From NCBI RefSeq assembly GCF_014268755.2, contig NZ_CP077093.1, positions 1,538,001 to 1,602,000 of the forward strand: DNA of 64,000 nucleotides, given 5' to 3'. The DNA is from Pseudomonas vanderleydeniana (lineage in GTDB: Bacteria; Pseudomonadota; Gammaproteobacteria; Pseudomonadales; Pseudomonadaceae). Shown here piece by piece: positions 1 to 9,473 of this stretch; position 1 is the first letter of the stretch; each line of letters opens with the position of its first letter. Below the pieces are notes generated by a model, which was not told where the DNA came from, searched no databases, and saw only the letters and a list, made by a program, of their open reading frames with translations. A program made the position numbers and the translations under genes.

Positions 1-85
1 AAACGAACGCCGGGCGGTCCGCTGATGACAACAGTAGCTGGCCGGCGGGTTCGATGCGAGCGCTGATCGAAGGCACTTCCGCTCT

Positions 86-706
86 TCAGGCCCTGAGGGT
101 CAGGTTCTGCGGCTTTTCCTTCAGCAGCACGACGGTCCGCGGGATGGGTTTCAGGGTGAATTTGCGCCGGCTGCCGAAGCTGCCCTGGGTTTCATAGAGC
201 TGGCCGGGCTTGACCCGGCTGGGGTCGTAGCGCAGGTAGCGGGGAATCGCCCCTTTGAGCAGGGTGATTTCCTCGCAGAGGATGTAGGGTGGCAGGCCCG
301 GTTCGTTGAGGGCGACCAGCTTCAGGCTGGCCAGGGTGTTTTCGTCGGTGCCGATCAGCGGCACCAGCGCGGCACTCAGGTACAGGTAGCCGGGTGGGCT
401 CAGGTGAAAGACTTCTTCCTGGTTGTCCCGTCGCCACCTGAAGCTGTAGCGGATGTCGGCCAGCAGCGGGGCGCCATCGACACTCATGTCGAACTCGATC
501 TCGACCCTGCTGTTGTGGCGCGGGTCCTGCTGCAGCTCGAAGGCAAAGCGCCAGGGGCTGTGTGGCGGCAGCTCGGTGCTGCTCCAGGTGCCGAGCACGA
601 CATGCGTGTCACGGTTGCGCAGGGTGATCCGGGTTTGCGCCCGGGGTGGGATGGTGTAATCCGGCGGAAAGTGGAAAACAGCGGTCACGACGTTTTTCGC
701 AATCAT
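86..706 (-). CDS. YbaY-like domain protein without signal peptide
   Basis: A 206-residue protein of unknown role. Residues about 5-90 resemble the YbaY domain (a beta-sandwich first seen in an Escherichia coli lipoprotein): a stretch reading IPPRAQTRITLRN, an FAFELQQDP segment, and an ending near LLADIRYSF. Known YbaY proteins are exported lipoproteins, but this one starts MIAKNVVTAVF with no signal peptide or lipobox, so cytoplasmic location is inferred. Residues 90-206 form a second part I do not recognise, perhaps a repeat of a similar fold (SPPGYLYLSAALVPL, RYDPSRVKPGQLYE). An AAGGA ribosome site lies about 9 nt before the start. It lies downstream of plsB on the same strand, 193 bp after the plsB stop. 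Confidence 0.7.
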   Translation of the reverse strand: MIAKNVVTAVFHFPPDYTIPPRAQTRITLRNRDTHVVLGTWSSTELPPHSPWRFAFELQQDPRHNSRVEIEFDMSVDGAPLLADIRYSFRWRRDNQEEVFHLSPPGYLYLSAALVPLIGTDENTLASLKLVALNEPGLPPYILCEEITLLKGAIPRYLRYDPSRVKPGQLYETQGSFGSRRKFTLKPIPRTVVLLKEKPQNLTLRA

Positions 707-862
707 CTCGATGTCCTTATCGAACGCGTCAAAGGCGACGCAAGATCCAGTCTATACGAGTGTTTGCCGGGTAAATTCGGCGAAGAAAGATCGCTGTTGC
801 TTTGCCGAATTGTCTGTCGCAGCCAGGCCGTTTGTCTGATTCTGGCGGGCTAGGCCGTGGCC

Positions 863-886
863 CCCCAGGCTGTCGCCAGCCTGGGG
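863..886 (-). terminator. Hairpin after plsB, possible terminator
   Basis: Perfect 9-bp arms CCCCAGGCT and AGCCTGGGG around a 6-nt loop, 14 bp past the plsB stop. No T-run follows on the minus strand, so it may be a processing or 3'-end stabilising hairpin rather than an intrinsic terminator. Confidence 0.45.
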
Positions 887-899
887 TTGCCGGTGAGGT

Positions 900-3389
900 T
901 CAGGCGGGGTCGGTGTTTTGTTCCGGGCCGGTGTCGTGCAGCGTCACCTGGCGGATCGACAAGCGGATTTCCGCCGGCAATACCCGCTTGGCCGCGCCTT
1001 CGGCCAGTTCGCCGAGCAGCTCGTGATAACTGAGCTTGCCGGCTTCGTCGCGCCGCAGGACGTCGAGGTCGAGCAGGGTCTGGATGAAGTGGCGGAACAG
1101 GCTCTTGTCGAAGAATTCCGGGGCGTTGAGGCCATGCAGGATCGACAGGCGCTGGGCCATGACCGTGCACAGGTCTTCCAGCTCCTCGGCACTGATGCTC
1201 TGCTGGCCGCTGTTGAGCAGCAGCGAAATCGCCATGTAGAAGCGTTGCAGGGTCTGGGCGATGCTTCGCGACAGCAGGGTCAGCAGCACGAAGTGGCGTG
1301 AACTCGGTGCCGGACGCAGGTAGACCCCGTTCTCGAAGCGCAGCAGGCCCTGCTCGACGAAGGCGGCGAGCCATTGGTCGACGACATCGTCCAGTTCGTC
1401 CAGCGACCAGCGGATGAATAGCTCCGACTGCAGGTACGGGTACAGTGCCCGGATATAACGCAGCAACTGTTCGCGGCTCATGCGCGACGAACTCTGGAAG
1501 AAGCTCGCCAGCAACGCCGGCAAGGCGAAGATGTGCAGGACGTTGTTGCGGTAGTAGGTCATCAGTACCGCGTTCTGTTCGTCCAGGTAGAGGATCTTGC
1601 CCAGCGCGTCCTTCTGTTCGGCGAGCAGGTCCATGTCCTTGACGTGCTGGATCAGCGCGCGGCCATCGCCCTCGGGCAGGGTGGTGTGTGGCGAGTACGG
1701 CACCTGGCGCAGCAAGGCCAGGTAGAGGTCGAGCACCCGGGCCAGGGCGCGGTCGTCCAGGGCCAGGCGGCTGGTGGACAGCAGGGCCAGGGCTACGAGG
1801 TTCACCGGGTTGATCGCCGCGGCTTCGTTGAGATTGCGGGCCACACGTTCGCCCAGGCGGTTGGTGGTTGCGCTGAGCCAGTCCGGTTTGAACTGCGGGC
1901 CCAGTTCCTGAGCGCGCCAGCCCGGTTGTTCCTGGTCGAGGAACTCGGCCAGCTTGATCGGCTCGCCGAAGTTGACCGCGACCTGGCCGAAGCGTTGCTT
2001 GAGTGCACCGATAACTTTGAAGATGTCGAAGATCGACTCCTTCTTCTTGCTCGCACCGCGCAGTTCACCGAGATAGGTCCGGCCTTCCAGTACCCGCTCA
2101 TAGCCGATGTAGACTGGCACGAATACGACCGGCATGCGCGAGGAGCGCAGGAAGCTGCGCAGGGTGATGGCGAGCATGCCGGTCTTGGGGCGCAGCATGC
2201 GCCCGGTGCGCGAGCGTCCGCCCTCGACGAAGTACTCCACCGGGAAACCCTTGGTGAACAGCGTGTGCAGGTATTCGTTGAACACCGCCGTGTAGAGCGG
2301 GTTGCCCTTGAAGGTACGGCGCATGAAGAACGCACCGCCACGGCGCAGCAAGCTACCGATCAGTGGCATATTCAGGTTGATCCCGGCGGCGATGTGCGGT
2401 GGGGTCAGGCCGTTGCGGAACAGCAGGTAGGACAGCAGCAGGTAGTCGATGTGGCTGCGATGGCAGGGGACGTAGATCACCTCGTGCCCCTGGGCCACGG
2501 CCTGGACGTTTTCGATATGGTTGACGCGGATGCCGTCGTAGATCTTGTTCCAGAACCAGCTCAGTACCACCTCGAGGAAGCGGATCGCGGTGTAGGTGTA
2601 GTCCGAGGCGATTTCGTTACCGTAGCGCAGGGCCTGGGCCTTGGCTTTCTCCGCCGGGATGTTCTCGCGCTGGGCATGTTCGAGGATCGCCTGGCGCACC
2701 TGCGGCTCGTTGACCAGGCCCTTGACCAGGTTGCGCCGGTGCGACAGGTCGGGACCGATCACCGCGGTCTTCAGGTTGCGGAAGTGTACCCGCAGGATGC
2801 GTTGGGCCATGCGCACGGTGCGCTCGTGGCCCTTGTTGTGCTCCACCAGTTCGCGCAGGTGGATCGGCGCGGAGAACTGCACGCGGGTCTTGCGGCCGAG
2901 GATCAGGATGCTCAGCAGGCGCCGCAAGCGGCCGGTGACCGCCCAACTGTCGGCGAACAGCAGCTTCCACGGGCTCGATTCGCTGTCCGGCGACTGGCCC
3001 CAGAACACGCTGACCGGGATGACCTGGGCGTCTTCGGCGGGGTTCTGGCTCAGGGCATCGACCAGGCGGGTCAGTGTCGGCGGGGCGCCGCGCTTGTCAT
3101 GACGGCCCAGCCAGTCGGGTTCCGGGGTGAGGTAGAAGAATGCCGCCGGTTCCATCAGCGGGCCGACCGACACCGGCAGTACCGGGCGTGGCAGGCCGGC
3201 GCGGGTGCATTCACGGTCGACCACCGCCAGGTCGCTCAGCGATGGCGATTGCAGGACGTAGAACACCGGACGGCTGCGGTCGAGGTTTAGGCTCAGGGAC
3301 GACTGGTTGATCGTCTCCGAGCGCACCCACAGGTACAGGAGACGGCGCAGGGTGCCAAACACAAGGCGACGGAACGGCGAACGGGTCAT
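900..3389 (-). CDS. plsB: Glycerol-3-phosphate 1-O-acyltransferase PlsB
   Basis: Membrane enzyme that transfers an acyl chain from acyl-ACP or acyl-CoA to the sn-1 position of glycerol-3-phosphate, the first step of phospholipid synthesis. At 829 residues it is full length for the family. The acyltransferase HX4D motif is at H310-D315 ([12 protein letters not shown]), followed by FFMRR, the substrate-binding block [10 protein letters not shown] and a [11 protein letters not shown] block. The basic N-terminus [21 protein letters not shown] fits a membrane-associated start. No strong Shine-Dalgarno is visible, but the start matches the Pseudomonas PlsB N-terminus as I know it. It is divergent from the cold-shock gene. 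Family assignment is firm. Confidence 0.97.
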   Translation of the reverse strand: MTRSPFRRLVFGTLRRLLYLWVRSETINQSSLSLNLDRSRPVFYVLQSPSLSDLAVVDRECTRAGLPRPVLPVSVGPLMEPAAFFYLTPEPDWLGRHDKRGAPPTLTRLVDALSQNPAEDAQVIPVSVFWGQSPDSESSPWKLLFADSWAVTGRLRRLLSILILGRKTRVQFSAPIHLRELVEHNKGHERTVRMAQRILRVHFRNLKTAVIGPDLSHRRNLVKGLVNEPQVRQAILEHAQRENIPAEKAKAQALRYGNEIASDYTYTAIRFLEVVLSWFWNKIYDGIRVNHIENVQAVAQGHEVIYVPCHRSHIDYLLLSYLLFRNGLTPPHIAAGINLNMPLIGSLLRRGGAFFMRRTFKGNPLYTAVFNEYLHTLFTKGFPVEYFVEGGRSRTGRMLRPKTGMLAITLRSFLRSSRMPVVFVPVYIGYERVLEGRTYLGELRGASKKKESIFDIFKVIGALKQRFGQVAVNFGEPIKLAEFLDQEQPGWRAQELGPQFKPDWLSATTNRLGERVARNLNEAAAINPVNLVALALLSTSRLALDDRALARVLDLYLALLRQVPYSPHTTLPEGDGRALIQHVKDMDLLAEQKDALGKILYLDEQNAVLMTYYRNNVLHIFALPALLASFFQSSSRMSREQLLRYIRALYPYLQSELFIRWSLDELDDVVDQWLAAFVEQGLLRFENGVYLRPAPSSRHFVLLTLLSRSIAQTLQRFYMAISLLLNSGQQSISAEELEDLCTVMAQRLSILHGLNAPEFFDKSLFRHFIQTLLDLDVLRRDEAGKLSYHELLGELAEGAAKRVLPAEIRLSIRQVTLHDTGPEQNTDPA

Positions 3390-3491
3390 ACGGTTTCTGC
3401 TTCAGGTGGAGTGAACCGAGCGTTTGCTCGGGCGGGGCGTAGTGTGCCGTATCTGGCGAAAATCGGCAAAAACGCAACGAAGTAATATTGA

Positions 3492-3519
3492 TTGAGAGTT
3501 TTCCGGGCTGTCATATACT
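3492..3519 (+). promoter_or_regulatory. Sigma-70 type promoter of the cold-shock gene
   Basis: TTGAGA (3492-3497), a 16-bp spacer and TATACT (3514-3519) form a good -35/-10 pair. Transcription from here would leave an untranslated leader of roughly 105-110 nt before the ATG at 3634, as is common for cold-shock mRNAs. Confidence 0.6.
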
Positions 3520-3633
3520 CCGGTACTCGCCATCGACGGTATGACCTGCGAATGTCATCCCAAGTTCTGGCGACCAGGCTTGGAGAACCCTACGAGCGGG
3601 GTTCACTCAATAATAAAAATGGAGTACGGATTC

Positions 3634-3843
3634 ATGGCAACTCGCGAGACAGGCAATGTGAAGTGGTTCAACGATGCCAAGGGCTACGGCTTCATCCAGC
3701 GTGAAGGTGGGGCGGATGTGTTCGTGCACTATCGTGCGATCCGTGGCCAGGGCCATCGTTCGCTGACCGAGGGTCAGCAGGTCGAGTACGCGGTGGTGGA
3801 AGGCCAGAAGGGCCTGCAGGCCGAGGACGTGGTGGGCTTGTAA
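3634..3843 (+). CDS. Cold-shock domain protein (CspA family)
   Basis: A 69-residue single cold-shock domain protein that binds single-stranded RNA and DNA and probably melts mRNA structure. RNP1 reads KGYGFI and RNP2 reads VFVHY, where the usual Phe residues of KGFGFI and VFVHF are Tyr; aromatic stacking should be kept. The ATG at 3634 is chosen because GGAG lies 9 nt upstream and the protein then starts [13 protein letters not shown] like other pseudomonad Csp proteins. A reading frame open from 3541 would add 31 residues unlike any cold-shock protein. It has its own promoter and is divergent from plsB. Confidence 0.93.
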   Translation: MATRETGNVKWFNDAKGYGFIQREGGADVFVHYRAIRGQGHRSLTEGQQVEYAVVEGQKGLQAEDVVGL

Positions 3844-3865
3844 CCGTGAGTGAGGGGCCAACCTC

Positions 3866-3996
3866 GTGGCGAGCGGGCTTGCCCGCGCTCGGCTGCACAG
3901 CAGCCGTAAATCAGCTGGCAGCGATACGTCTGTAAGAGCGCAGTTGCCGGGCTTGGGGCCGCTTCGCGCCCCAGCGCGGGCAAGCCCGCTCGCCAC
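3866..3996. repeat. REPIN: inverted pair of REP palindromes, GAGCGGG type
   Basis: Two REP sequences face each other. The left begins GTGGCGAGCGGGCTTGCCCG and the right ends with its reverse complement at CGCCAC (3991-3996). Each contains the hairpin GCGGGC-TT-GCCCGC. Total length is 131 bp, between the stops of the cold-shock gene and the 125-aa gene. REPINs are non-autonomous elements mobilised by RAYT transposases; no RAYT gene is in this window. Confidence 0.85.
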
Positions 3997-4056
3997 AAGG
4001 TTCGGCCATGGCAGTACTGGCCAGCGTAGATCCGGCCAGTGCCGGCTTTGTCTGAT

Positions 4057-4434
4057 TCAGGCCGTACGCCAGGTAATCTCTTCCTCGCCGTCGGCGCTGA
4101 TGCGAATCCAGCGGTCGGCGCTTTCCTCGCCTTCCTCCTCGACCCAACTGCCTGGCGCACAACGCACCTCCACCTGCAGCGCGGCAAAGGCGGCGCGGGC
4201 ACAGGCGATATCGTCGTCCCAAGGGGTCTGGTCGCTTTCCAGGTAGAGGCTGTTCCACTTGCCCACGGCCTTGGGCAGCCAGGTCACCGGTACGCCACCA
4301 GCCTTGCATTTCCAGGTCTGGCCTTTCTGGGTCCACTCGGTGCAAGGGCCGAGCGCCTCGTTCAGCCAGGCGGTAATCGCCTTGTGGTCGACGTCGGCGT
4401 CTTTCAGGTAAATCTCGATATCAGGCTGGCGCAT
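4057..4434 (-). CDS. Conserved hypothetical protein, 125 aa
   Basis: I recognise no named domain. The protein starts MRQPDIEIYLKDADVDHKAI, is acidic with many Trp and Glu residues, and has no signal peptide or membrane segment. It has three Cys residues (in GPCTEW, TWKCKAGG and IACARAA) plus another in VRCAPGSW, and an acidic stretch EEEGEES. I choose the ATG at 4434 because a GAGGA site lies 7-11 nt upstream; a longer frame open to 4467 lacks one. It lies 85 bp downstream of the rlmA stop on the same strand. From memory an equivalent small gene sits between rrmA and a cold-shock gene in P. aeruginosa, which suggests a stable neighbourhood but says nothing about function. Confidence 0.75.
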   Translation of the reverse strand: MRQPDIEIYLKDADVDHKAITAWLNEALGPCTEWTQKGQTWKCKAGGVPVTWLPKAVGKWNSLYLESDQTPWDDDIACARAAFAALQVEVRCAPGSWVEEEGEESADRWIRISADGEEEITWRTA

Positions 4435-4518
4435 GGATGTCCTCGCTGCGGCTGCTGAAAAATCCATTCGCGGATTCTGGCGGTCGCCAACCGGGGTTGG
4501 CGAGGTGGGTCATGGGGC

Positions 4519-5328
4519 TCATTGCAGAACGAAGTAATCGTAGCGCATCGACACACTGACCTCGAACGGTTCGGCCTGTTCGATCACCCGGGCACGACGT
4601 TCGGCGCTGGCGCGCCAGCCGTGCGGGGTCATGGCCAGCAGGTTGGCGCGATCGGCGGGCTGCTCCAGGCGCAGCTTGAAGTCGAGGACTTCGCTGTGCT
4701 GCAGCGCCATGCCTTGCGGTACCAGGGCCAGGTGCTTGTCGTCGGTGTACTCGCGGACTTCGTCATACAACTGCTCGCGCAGCTCCATCAGGTGCCCGCT
4801 GGTTGGCCCGACCTTCATCAGGCCGCCACCGGGGCTGAGCAGGCGCTTGGCTTCCTGCCAGTCCAGCGGGCTGAAGACACTGGCGAGAAACTGGCAACTG
4901 GCGTCCGGCAAGGGAATGCGCGCCATGCTGGCGATCAACCAGGTCAGTTGCGGGTTGCGGCGGCAGGCTCTTTTCACCGCTTCACGGGAAATGTCCAGGG
5001 CATAGCCATCCGCTGCCGGCAGGGCCTCGGCGATCTGCGCGGTGTAGTAGCCCTCGCCACAGCCGATATCCACCCAGCGTTGCGGTGCGCGCTCGGCCGC
5101 CAGTTCGGCCAGGCGACGGGCCACCGGCGCATAGTGCCCGGCGTTGAGGAAATCGCGCCGGGCCTCGACCATGGCCTGGTTGTCGCCCGGGTCACGACTG
5201 TTCTTGTGCTGCACCGGCAGCAGGTTCAGGTAACCCTGGCGGGCCCGGTCGAAACGATGTCCGGCCGGGCAGGCCACGCCATTGTCGACCGCGCCCAGCG
5301 GTGCACTGCAGAGAGGGCAGGTGAGCAT
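4519..5328 (-). CDS. rlmA: 23S rRNA (guanine-N1) methyltransferase RlmA
   Basis: Cytoplasmic S-adenosylmethionine-dependent enzyme that methylates N1 of a guanine in helix 35 of 23S rRNA (G745 in E. coli). It has 269 residues, normal for the family. The N-terminal zinc site is visible as C4, C7, C20 and H24 (MLTCPLC and CPAGH), followed by the family block RARQGYLNLLPVQ. The Rossmann methyltransferase domain starts near residue 84 with VDIGCGEGYYT and continues with the YALDIS acidic strand. The stop of dapE and the start of rlmA share base 5328, so translation is probably coupled. The name rrmA is also used. Confidence 0.93.
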   Translation of the reverse strand: MLTCPLCSAPLGAVDNGVACPAGHRFDRARQGYLNLLPVQHKNSRDPGDNQAMVEARRDFLNAGHYAPVARRLAELAAERAPQRWVDIGCGEGYYTAQIAEALPAADGYALDISREAVKRACRRNPQLTWLIASMARIPLPDASCQFLASVFSPLDWQEAKRLLSPGGGLMKVGPTSGHLMELREQLYDEVREYTDDKHLALVPQGMALQHSEVLDFKLRLEQPADRANLLAMTPHGWRASAERRARVIEQAEPFEVSVSMRYDYFVLQ

Positions 5329-6479
5329 CAGGCGAGCAACTTGATCAGGGTCTGGTAGTAGATTTCGGTCAGCACATCGAGATCACTGGCCAGGACCCGT
5401 TCGTTGACCTGGTGAATGGTCGCGTTGACCGGGCCGAGTTCCACCACCTGGCTGCCGAGGGTCGCGATGAAGCGCCCATCGGAGGTGCCGCCGCTGGTCG
5501 AGGCCTTGGTTTCGCGTCCGGTGATTTCGCGGATGCTGGACGACACCGCGTCGAGCAGTGCACCCGGTTCGGTCAGGAATGGCAGGCCGGACAGCGCCCA
5601 GTCTACGTGCCAGTCCAACTGGTGCTTGTCGAGGATGGCCGCGACCCGCTGCTGCAGGCCTTCGACGGTCGATTCGGTGGAGAAACGGAAGTTGAACAGT
5701 GCCACCAGCTCGCCGGGGATCACGTTGGTCGCACCGGTGCCGGAGTTGACGTTGGAGATCTGGAAACTGGTGGGCGGGAAGAACGCGTTGCCGTTGTCCC
5801 AGTGTTCGGCGGCCAGCTCGGCGAGCGCGGGCGCGGCCAGGTGGATCGGGTTCTTCGCCAGATGCGGGTAGGCCACGTGGCCCTGTACGCCGCGAATGGT
5901 CAGCTTGGCGCCGAGGGAGCCGCGACGGCCGTTCTTCACCACGTCGCCAACCAGCGAGGTACTCGACGGTTCACCGACGATGCACCAGTCCAGGCGCTCC
6001 TTGCGCGCGGCCAGGCGCTCGACCACGGCCTTGGTACCGTGATGGGCCGGACCTTCTTCATCGCTGGTGATCAGGAAGGCTACCGAGCCCTTGTGGTCCG
6101 GGTAGTCGCCGACAAAACGCTCGGCCGCCACGACCATGGCCGCGAGGCTGCCCTTCATGTCGGCGGCGCCACGTCCGCAGAGCATGCCGTGTTCGTCGAT
6201 CAGTGCATCGAACGGATCGTTCTGCCAGGCCTGGACCGGACCGGTCGGGACCACGTCGGTATGGCCGGCGAAGCACAGCACCGGGCCGTCATGGCGACCG
6301 TGGGTGGCCCAGAAATTGTCCACGTCCTCGATGCGCATCGGCTCCAGTTGGAAGCCCGCATCGCCCAGGCGCTGCATCATCAGCTTCTGGCAGTCGGCGT
6401 CGACCGGCGTCACCGAGGGGCGGCGGATCAGATCACAGGCAAGTTGCAGGGTCGGCGAAAGCTCGGCGTGGGCCGTCAT
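5328..6479 (-). CDS. dapE: Succinyl-diaminopimelate desuccinylase DapE
   Basis: Zinc peptidase-family (M20) enzyme that removes succinate from N-succinyl-LL-2,6-diaminopimelate, a late step of lysine and peptidoglycan diaminopimelate synthesis. It has 383 residues. Metal and catalytic residues are present: H73 and D75 in [13 protein letters not shown], the bridging D107 in [10 protein letters not shown], and E141/E142 in TSDEEGPA, with the C-terminal [11 protein letters not shown] block. It overlaps rlmA by one base and lies downstream of ndvB with a palindrome-bearing gap. The succinylase-branch partners dapD and dapC are 6-10 kb away on the same strand. Confidence 0.97.
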   Translation of the reverse strand: MTAHAELSPTLQLACDLIRRPSVTPVDADCQKLMMQRLGDAGFQLEPMRIEDVDNFWATHGRHDGPVLCFAGHTDVVPTGPVQAWQNDPFDALIDEHGMLCGRGAADMKGSLAAMVVAAERFVGDYPDHKGSVAFLITSDEEGPAHHGTKAVVERLAARKERLDWCIVGEPSSTSLVGDVVKNGRRGSLGAKLTIRGVQGHVAYPHLAKNPIHLAAPALAELAAEHWDNGNAFFPPTSFQISNVNSGTGATNVIPGELVALFNFRFSTESTVEGLQQRVAAILDKHQLDWHVDWALSGLPFLTEPGALLDAVSSSIREITGRETKASTSGGTSDGRFIATLGSQVVELGPVNATIHQVNERVLASDLDVLTEIYYQTLIKLLA

Positions 6480-6578
6480 GGAAAACTCCGGTGTTTTTCA
6501 TGGGAACCGGCAAGCCGGCCCCACAAGATAGAGGCGCTCGAAATGGCGGATATCTTAAAGCAAAACGGCGACCAAAGG

Positions 6579-6612
6579 CTGTGGGAGCCGGATTTATCCG
6601 CGAAGCCGTCGC
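6579..6612. repeat. Single REP-like palindrome, TTATCCGCGAAG family
   Basis: CTGTGGGAGCCGGATTTATC followed by CGCGAAG. The same core is used as an inverted pair at 46937-47049 and 55533-55621. It lies between the ndvB stop and the dapE start; about 80 bp away (6497-6521) is a short related palindrome, TGGGAACCGGCAAGCCGGCC. Confidence 0.65.
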
Positions 6613-6636
6613 CTCGGGTATCCGGCTCCTGCGTAT

Positions 6637-9228
6637 TTACGCGGCTGGCAATTGCTCGGGTTCCTCGGCCGGTTTCGGCAGCGAGGAAACGAAGGCCATG
6701 AACAGCGCGGCCACGTAGGGCAGCGACTGCACCAGCAGCATGGCAACCCAGAAGCGCATGTCATTGCCCGGCAGGCCCTGTACCAGGTAGATCCCCAGCG
6801 CCGCGCCCCACAACAGCAGCATGATGAACAGCTCTTCACGCGCTTCCGAGATTGCTACCCAGAAGCCGTGCTTGTCGGCGTTCTTCGGCGTGCGGAAAAA
6901 CGGAATGCTGCTGGTGAAGAAGCCGTACAGCACCGCCTTGGCGATGGTGTGCGATAACGCCAGGCCGGCCAGGGCGGCGGCAAAGGCGTCCTTCATGTTG
7001 ACGCCGACCGCGCGCCGGTAGAGGAACAGGATCTTGCCGACCTTGAAGAAGAACAGCGCCAGTGGCGGGATCGCGAAGATCATCAGTGGCGGGTCGACCC
7101 GGTTCGGCACGATGATCATCGCCGACGACCAGAGCAGGGCGCCCACGGTGAAGAAGATGTTCATGCCGTCGGCCACCCACGGCAGCCAGCCGGCGAGGAA
7201 GTGGTAGCGCTGGCCGCGGGTCAGCTCGGTGTCCTTGCCGCGCAGCAGGCTCGCGGTGTGGCGCTTGATGATCTGGATCGCACCGTAGGCCCAGCGGAAA
7301 CGCTGCTTCTTGAAGTCGATGAAGGTGTCGGGCATCAACCCCTTGCCGTAGCTGTGGTGGTGATAGGCGGCCGACAGGCCTTTCTCGAACACGCGCAGGC
7401 CCAGCTCGGCGTCTTCGCAGATGCACCAGTCGGCCCAGCCCAGTTCTTCCAGGACCGAGCGGCGGGTCATGGTCATGGTGCCGTGCTGGATGATTGCGTC
7501 ACGGTCGTTGCGGGTGACCATGCCGATATGGAAGAAGCCCTTGTATTCGGAGTAGCAGAGCTTCTTGAAGGTGCTTTCGTTCTGGTCGCGGTAATCCTGT
7601 GGCGACTGCACGATGGCGATCTTCGGATCGGCGAAGTGCGGCACCATGTGCTTGAGCCAGTTGCGGTCGACGCAGTAGTCCGAGTCGATCACCGCGATGA
7701 CTTCGGCATCCTTGGCGGTATGCGGGATCAGGTAGTTCAGCGCACCGCCCTTGAAGCCGGCCAGGGGTGCGACGTGGAAGAAGCGGAAGCGCGGGCCGAG
7801 GGTTTCGCAATAGGCCTGCACCGGCTCCCAGACGGCCGGGTCCTTGGTGTTGTTGTCGATGATCAGGACTTCGTAGTCCGGATAGTCGAGGGCCGCCAGG
7901 GCGTCGAGGGTCTGTTTGACCATCTCCGGCGGCTCGTTGTAGCACGGCACGTGGATCGAGACTTTCGGACGGTAGTCCGAATCACCCTCGACCGGCAGGA
8001 ATTCCCGGCGGCGCTTGTGGGTCCAGACCGCCTCGGCCAGTTCGTGGGCCTCGGTCAGCAGCACGATGAACACGCCCAGTGCGCCGAGGGCAAGCAGGAA
8101 ACCGACGGTCAGGCTGAACCAGGTGCTGTACTGCTGGCTGTAGTCGTAGCCGATCCACACCAGCACCGAACCGCAGAGGAAGGTGATGAAGGTCAGGAAG
8201 GTCCGACCACGTTGGCGCAGTGCCGAACCGTCGATCAGCAGGACCGCCAGTGACAGCATGGCCAGCACCACCGAGCCGACGGCCAGGGCACGCCATTGTG
8301 GGATGGCGACCACTGGGCCCTCGAAGTTGAATTTCTGCTGGCGCGCGGCGTTGAACACGCCCCAGTAGGCGCCCACGGAACCTTCGTCACTGGCCTTCCA
8401 CGGCTGGTCGAAGGCCTCGATCACGAAATAGTTGAAACCCTGGCGGTTAAGCCTGTTCACCAGTGTCCGCAGGTAGATCGCCTGGTCGGCCTGGGTCGCG
8501 TCGGCCCCACCGCGCATGCGGCCGTTGCTCGGCCAGCCGACTTCCGACAGCAGCAGTGGCTTTTTCGGGAACATGCGCTTGAGTTCGCGGGCGCGATCGA
8601 GCACGAACTGTTCGGATTTCTCCATCGGGATGAATTCCCAGTACGGCAGGATGTGCGCGGCGATCAGGTCGACGTGCTTGGCCAGTTCCGGGTTGTGTTC
8701 CCAGATGTGCCACTGTTCGGAGGTGGTGACCGGTACCTTCACGGCCGCGCGTACCCGATCGAGCAGCACGCCCAGCTCCTTGGCGGTGATCTCCTTGCGG
8801 AAGATCGCCTCGTTGCCCACGACCACGCGAACCACGCTGCGCGAAGTGTTGGCCAGTTCGATGGCGCGGGTGATCTCCCGTTCGTTGCGCTCCTGGTCCG
8901 GACTGATCCAGATGCCCAGGGTCACTCGCAGGCCGAATTCCTCGGCCAGCTTGGGGATGTCCTGCAACGTGCCGTCGACTGAATAGATGCGGATGTTGTC
9001 GGTCAGCTTGCTGATGATCTCCAGGTCGCGACGCATCTCATCGTCGGTCGGGTACTGGTCCTTCTGTGGGAACTGACCTTGCTGGAACGGTGAGTAGGAG
9101 AAGCCGGAGATGTGTTCCGGCCAGTTGGGGGCCGAGACCGGACGGTTGATCAACGCCCAGAAACCGGTGAACAGCGCGGCGATTGCCAACACCACCACCA
9201 GGTTGAGTCCAAATTTACGCGATGACAT
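6637..9228 (-). CDS. ndvB: NdvB-type glucan synthase: GH17 domain fused to GT2 glycosyltransferase
   Basis: An 863-residue inner-membrane enzyme predicted to build periplasmic beta-glucan. It opens with one membrane segment (about residues 9-27). A periplasmic GH17 domain follows (about 40-300) with catalytic Glu140 (VVVGNEA) and Glu229 (LLLSEVGWPS). Three membrane segments (about 315-395) lead to a cytoplasmic GT2 domain with VSIHVPCYNEP, DSDYC, EDAELGLR and the QxxRW motif as QRFRW. More membrane spans end the protein. In P. aeruginosa the homologue is linked to cyclic glucans and biofilm-associated aminoglycoside tolerance. The GH17 part is known in this family to act as a transglycosylase on beta-1,3-glucan chains. 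The product here is inferred. Confidence 0.9.
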   Translation of the reverse strand: MSSRKFGLNLVVVLAIAALFTGFWALINRPVSAPNWPEHISGFSYSPFQQGQFPQKDQYPTDDEMRRDLEIISKLTDNIRIYSVDGTLQDIPKLAEEFGLRVTLGIWISPDQERNEREITRAIELANTSRSVVRVVVGNEAIFRKEITAKELGVLLDRVRAAVKVPVTTSEQWHIWEHNPELAKHVDLIAAHILPYWEFIPMEKSEQFVLDRARELKRMFPKKPLLLSEVGWPSNGRMRGGADATQADQAIYLRTLVNRLNRQGFNYFVIEAFDQPWKASDEGSVGAYWGVFNAARQQKFNFEGPVVAIPQWRALAVGSVVLAMLSLAVLLIDGSALRQRGRTFLTFITFLCGSVLVWIGYDYSQQYSTWFSLTVGFLLALGALGVFIVLLTEAHELAEAVWTHKRRREFLPVEGDSDYRPKVSIHVPCYNEPPEMVKQTLDALAALDYPDYEVLIIDNNTKDPAVWEPVQAYCETLGPRFRFFHVAPLAGFKGGALNYLIPHTAKDAEVIAVIDSDYCVDRNWLKHMVPHFADPKIAIVQSPQDYRDQNESTFKKLCYSEYKGFFHIGMVTRNDRDAIIQHGTMTMTRRSVLEELGWADWCICEDAELGLRVFEKGLSAAYHHHSYGKGLMPDTFIDFKKQRFRWAYGAIQIIKRHTASLLRGKDTELTRGQRYHFLAGWLPWVADGMNIFFTVGALLWSSAMIIVPNRVDPPLMIFAIPPLALFFFKVGKILFLYRRAVGVNMKDAFAAALAGLALSHTIAKAVLYGFFTSSIPFFRTPKNADKHGFWVAISEAREELFIMLLLWGAALGIYLVQGLPGNDMRFWVAMLLVQSLPYVAALFMAFVSSLPKPAEEPEQLPAA

Positions 9229-9440
9229 AGATATTTCGGGTTCCGAAGTAGAACGTTGAACAGCGCGGCGCGCATCCTACACGTGGGATTCGTGCTAGAA
9301 CACTGCGGAGCTTAGGCAGTGGCCACCGGTTTAAGTTCTTTCCTGAAGTCTTTGTAGCTGGTTTCTTGTGAAGATGTTGTCATTTTCCGCCTGGCAGCGG
9401 CCATTCGTAGGCGGAAGGTGCCTGTGCCCCGCGATCGGCC

Positions 9441-9446
9441 TATAAT
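9441..9446 (+). promoter_or_regulatory. Probable -10 box of tcdA
   Basis: A perfect TATAAT lies 27 bp before the tcdA ATG. No convincing -35 hexamer sits 16-18 bp upstream. The 245-bp ndvB-tcdA gap also holds an inverted repeat, TTCCGCCT (9385-9392) and AGGCGGAA (9409-9416), whose role I cannot tell. Confidence 0.4.
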
Positions 9447-9473
9447 GCGCGCCGATTTTTCCGGTGATTGGTC

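Noticed and set aside
3541..3633. N-terminal extension of the cold-shock protein.
   Set aside because: The upstream part is the untranslated leader after the TATACT promoter, and the ATG at 3634 has a proper ribosome site and the standard Csp start.
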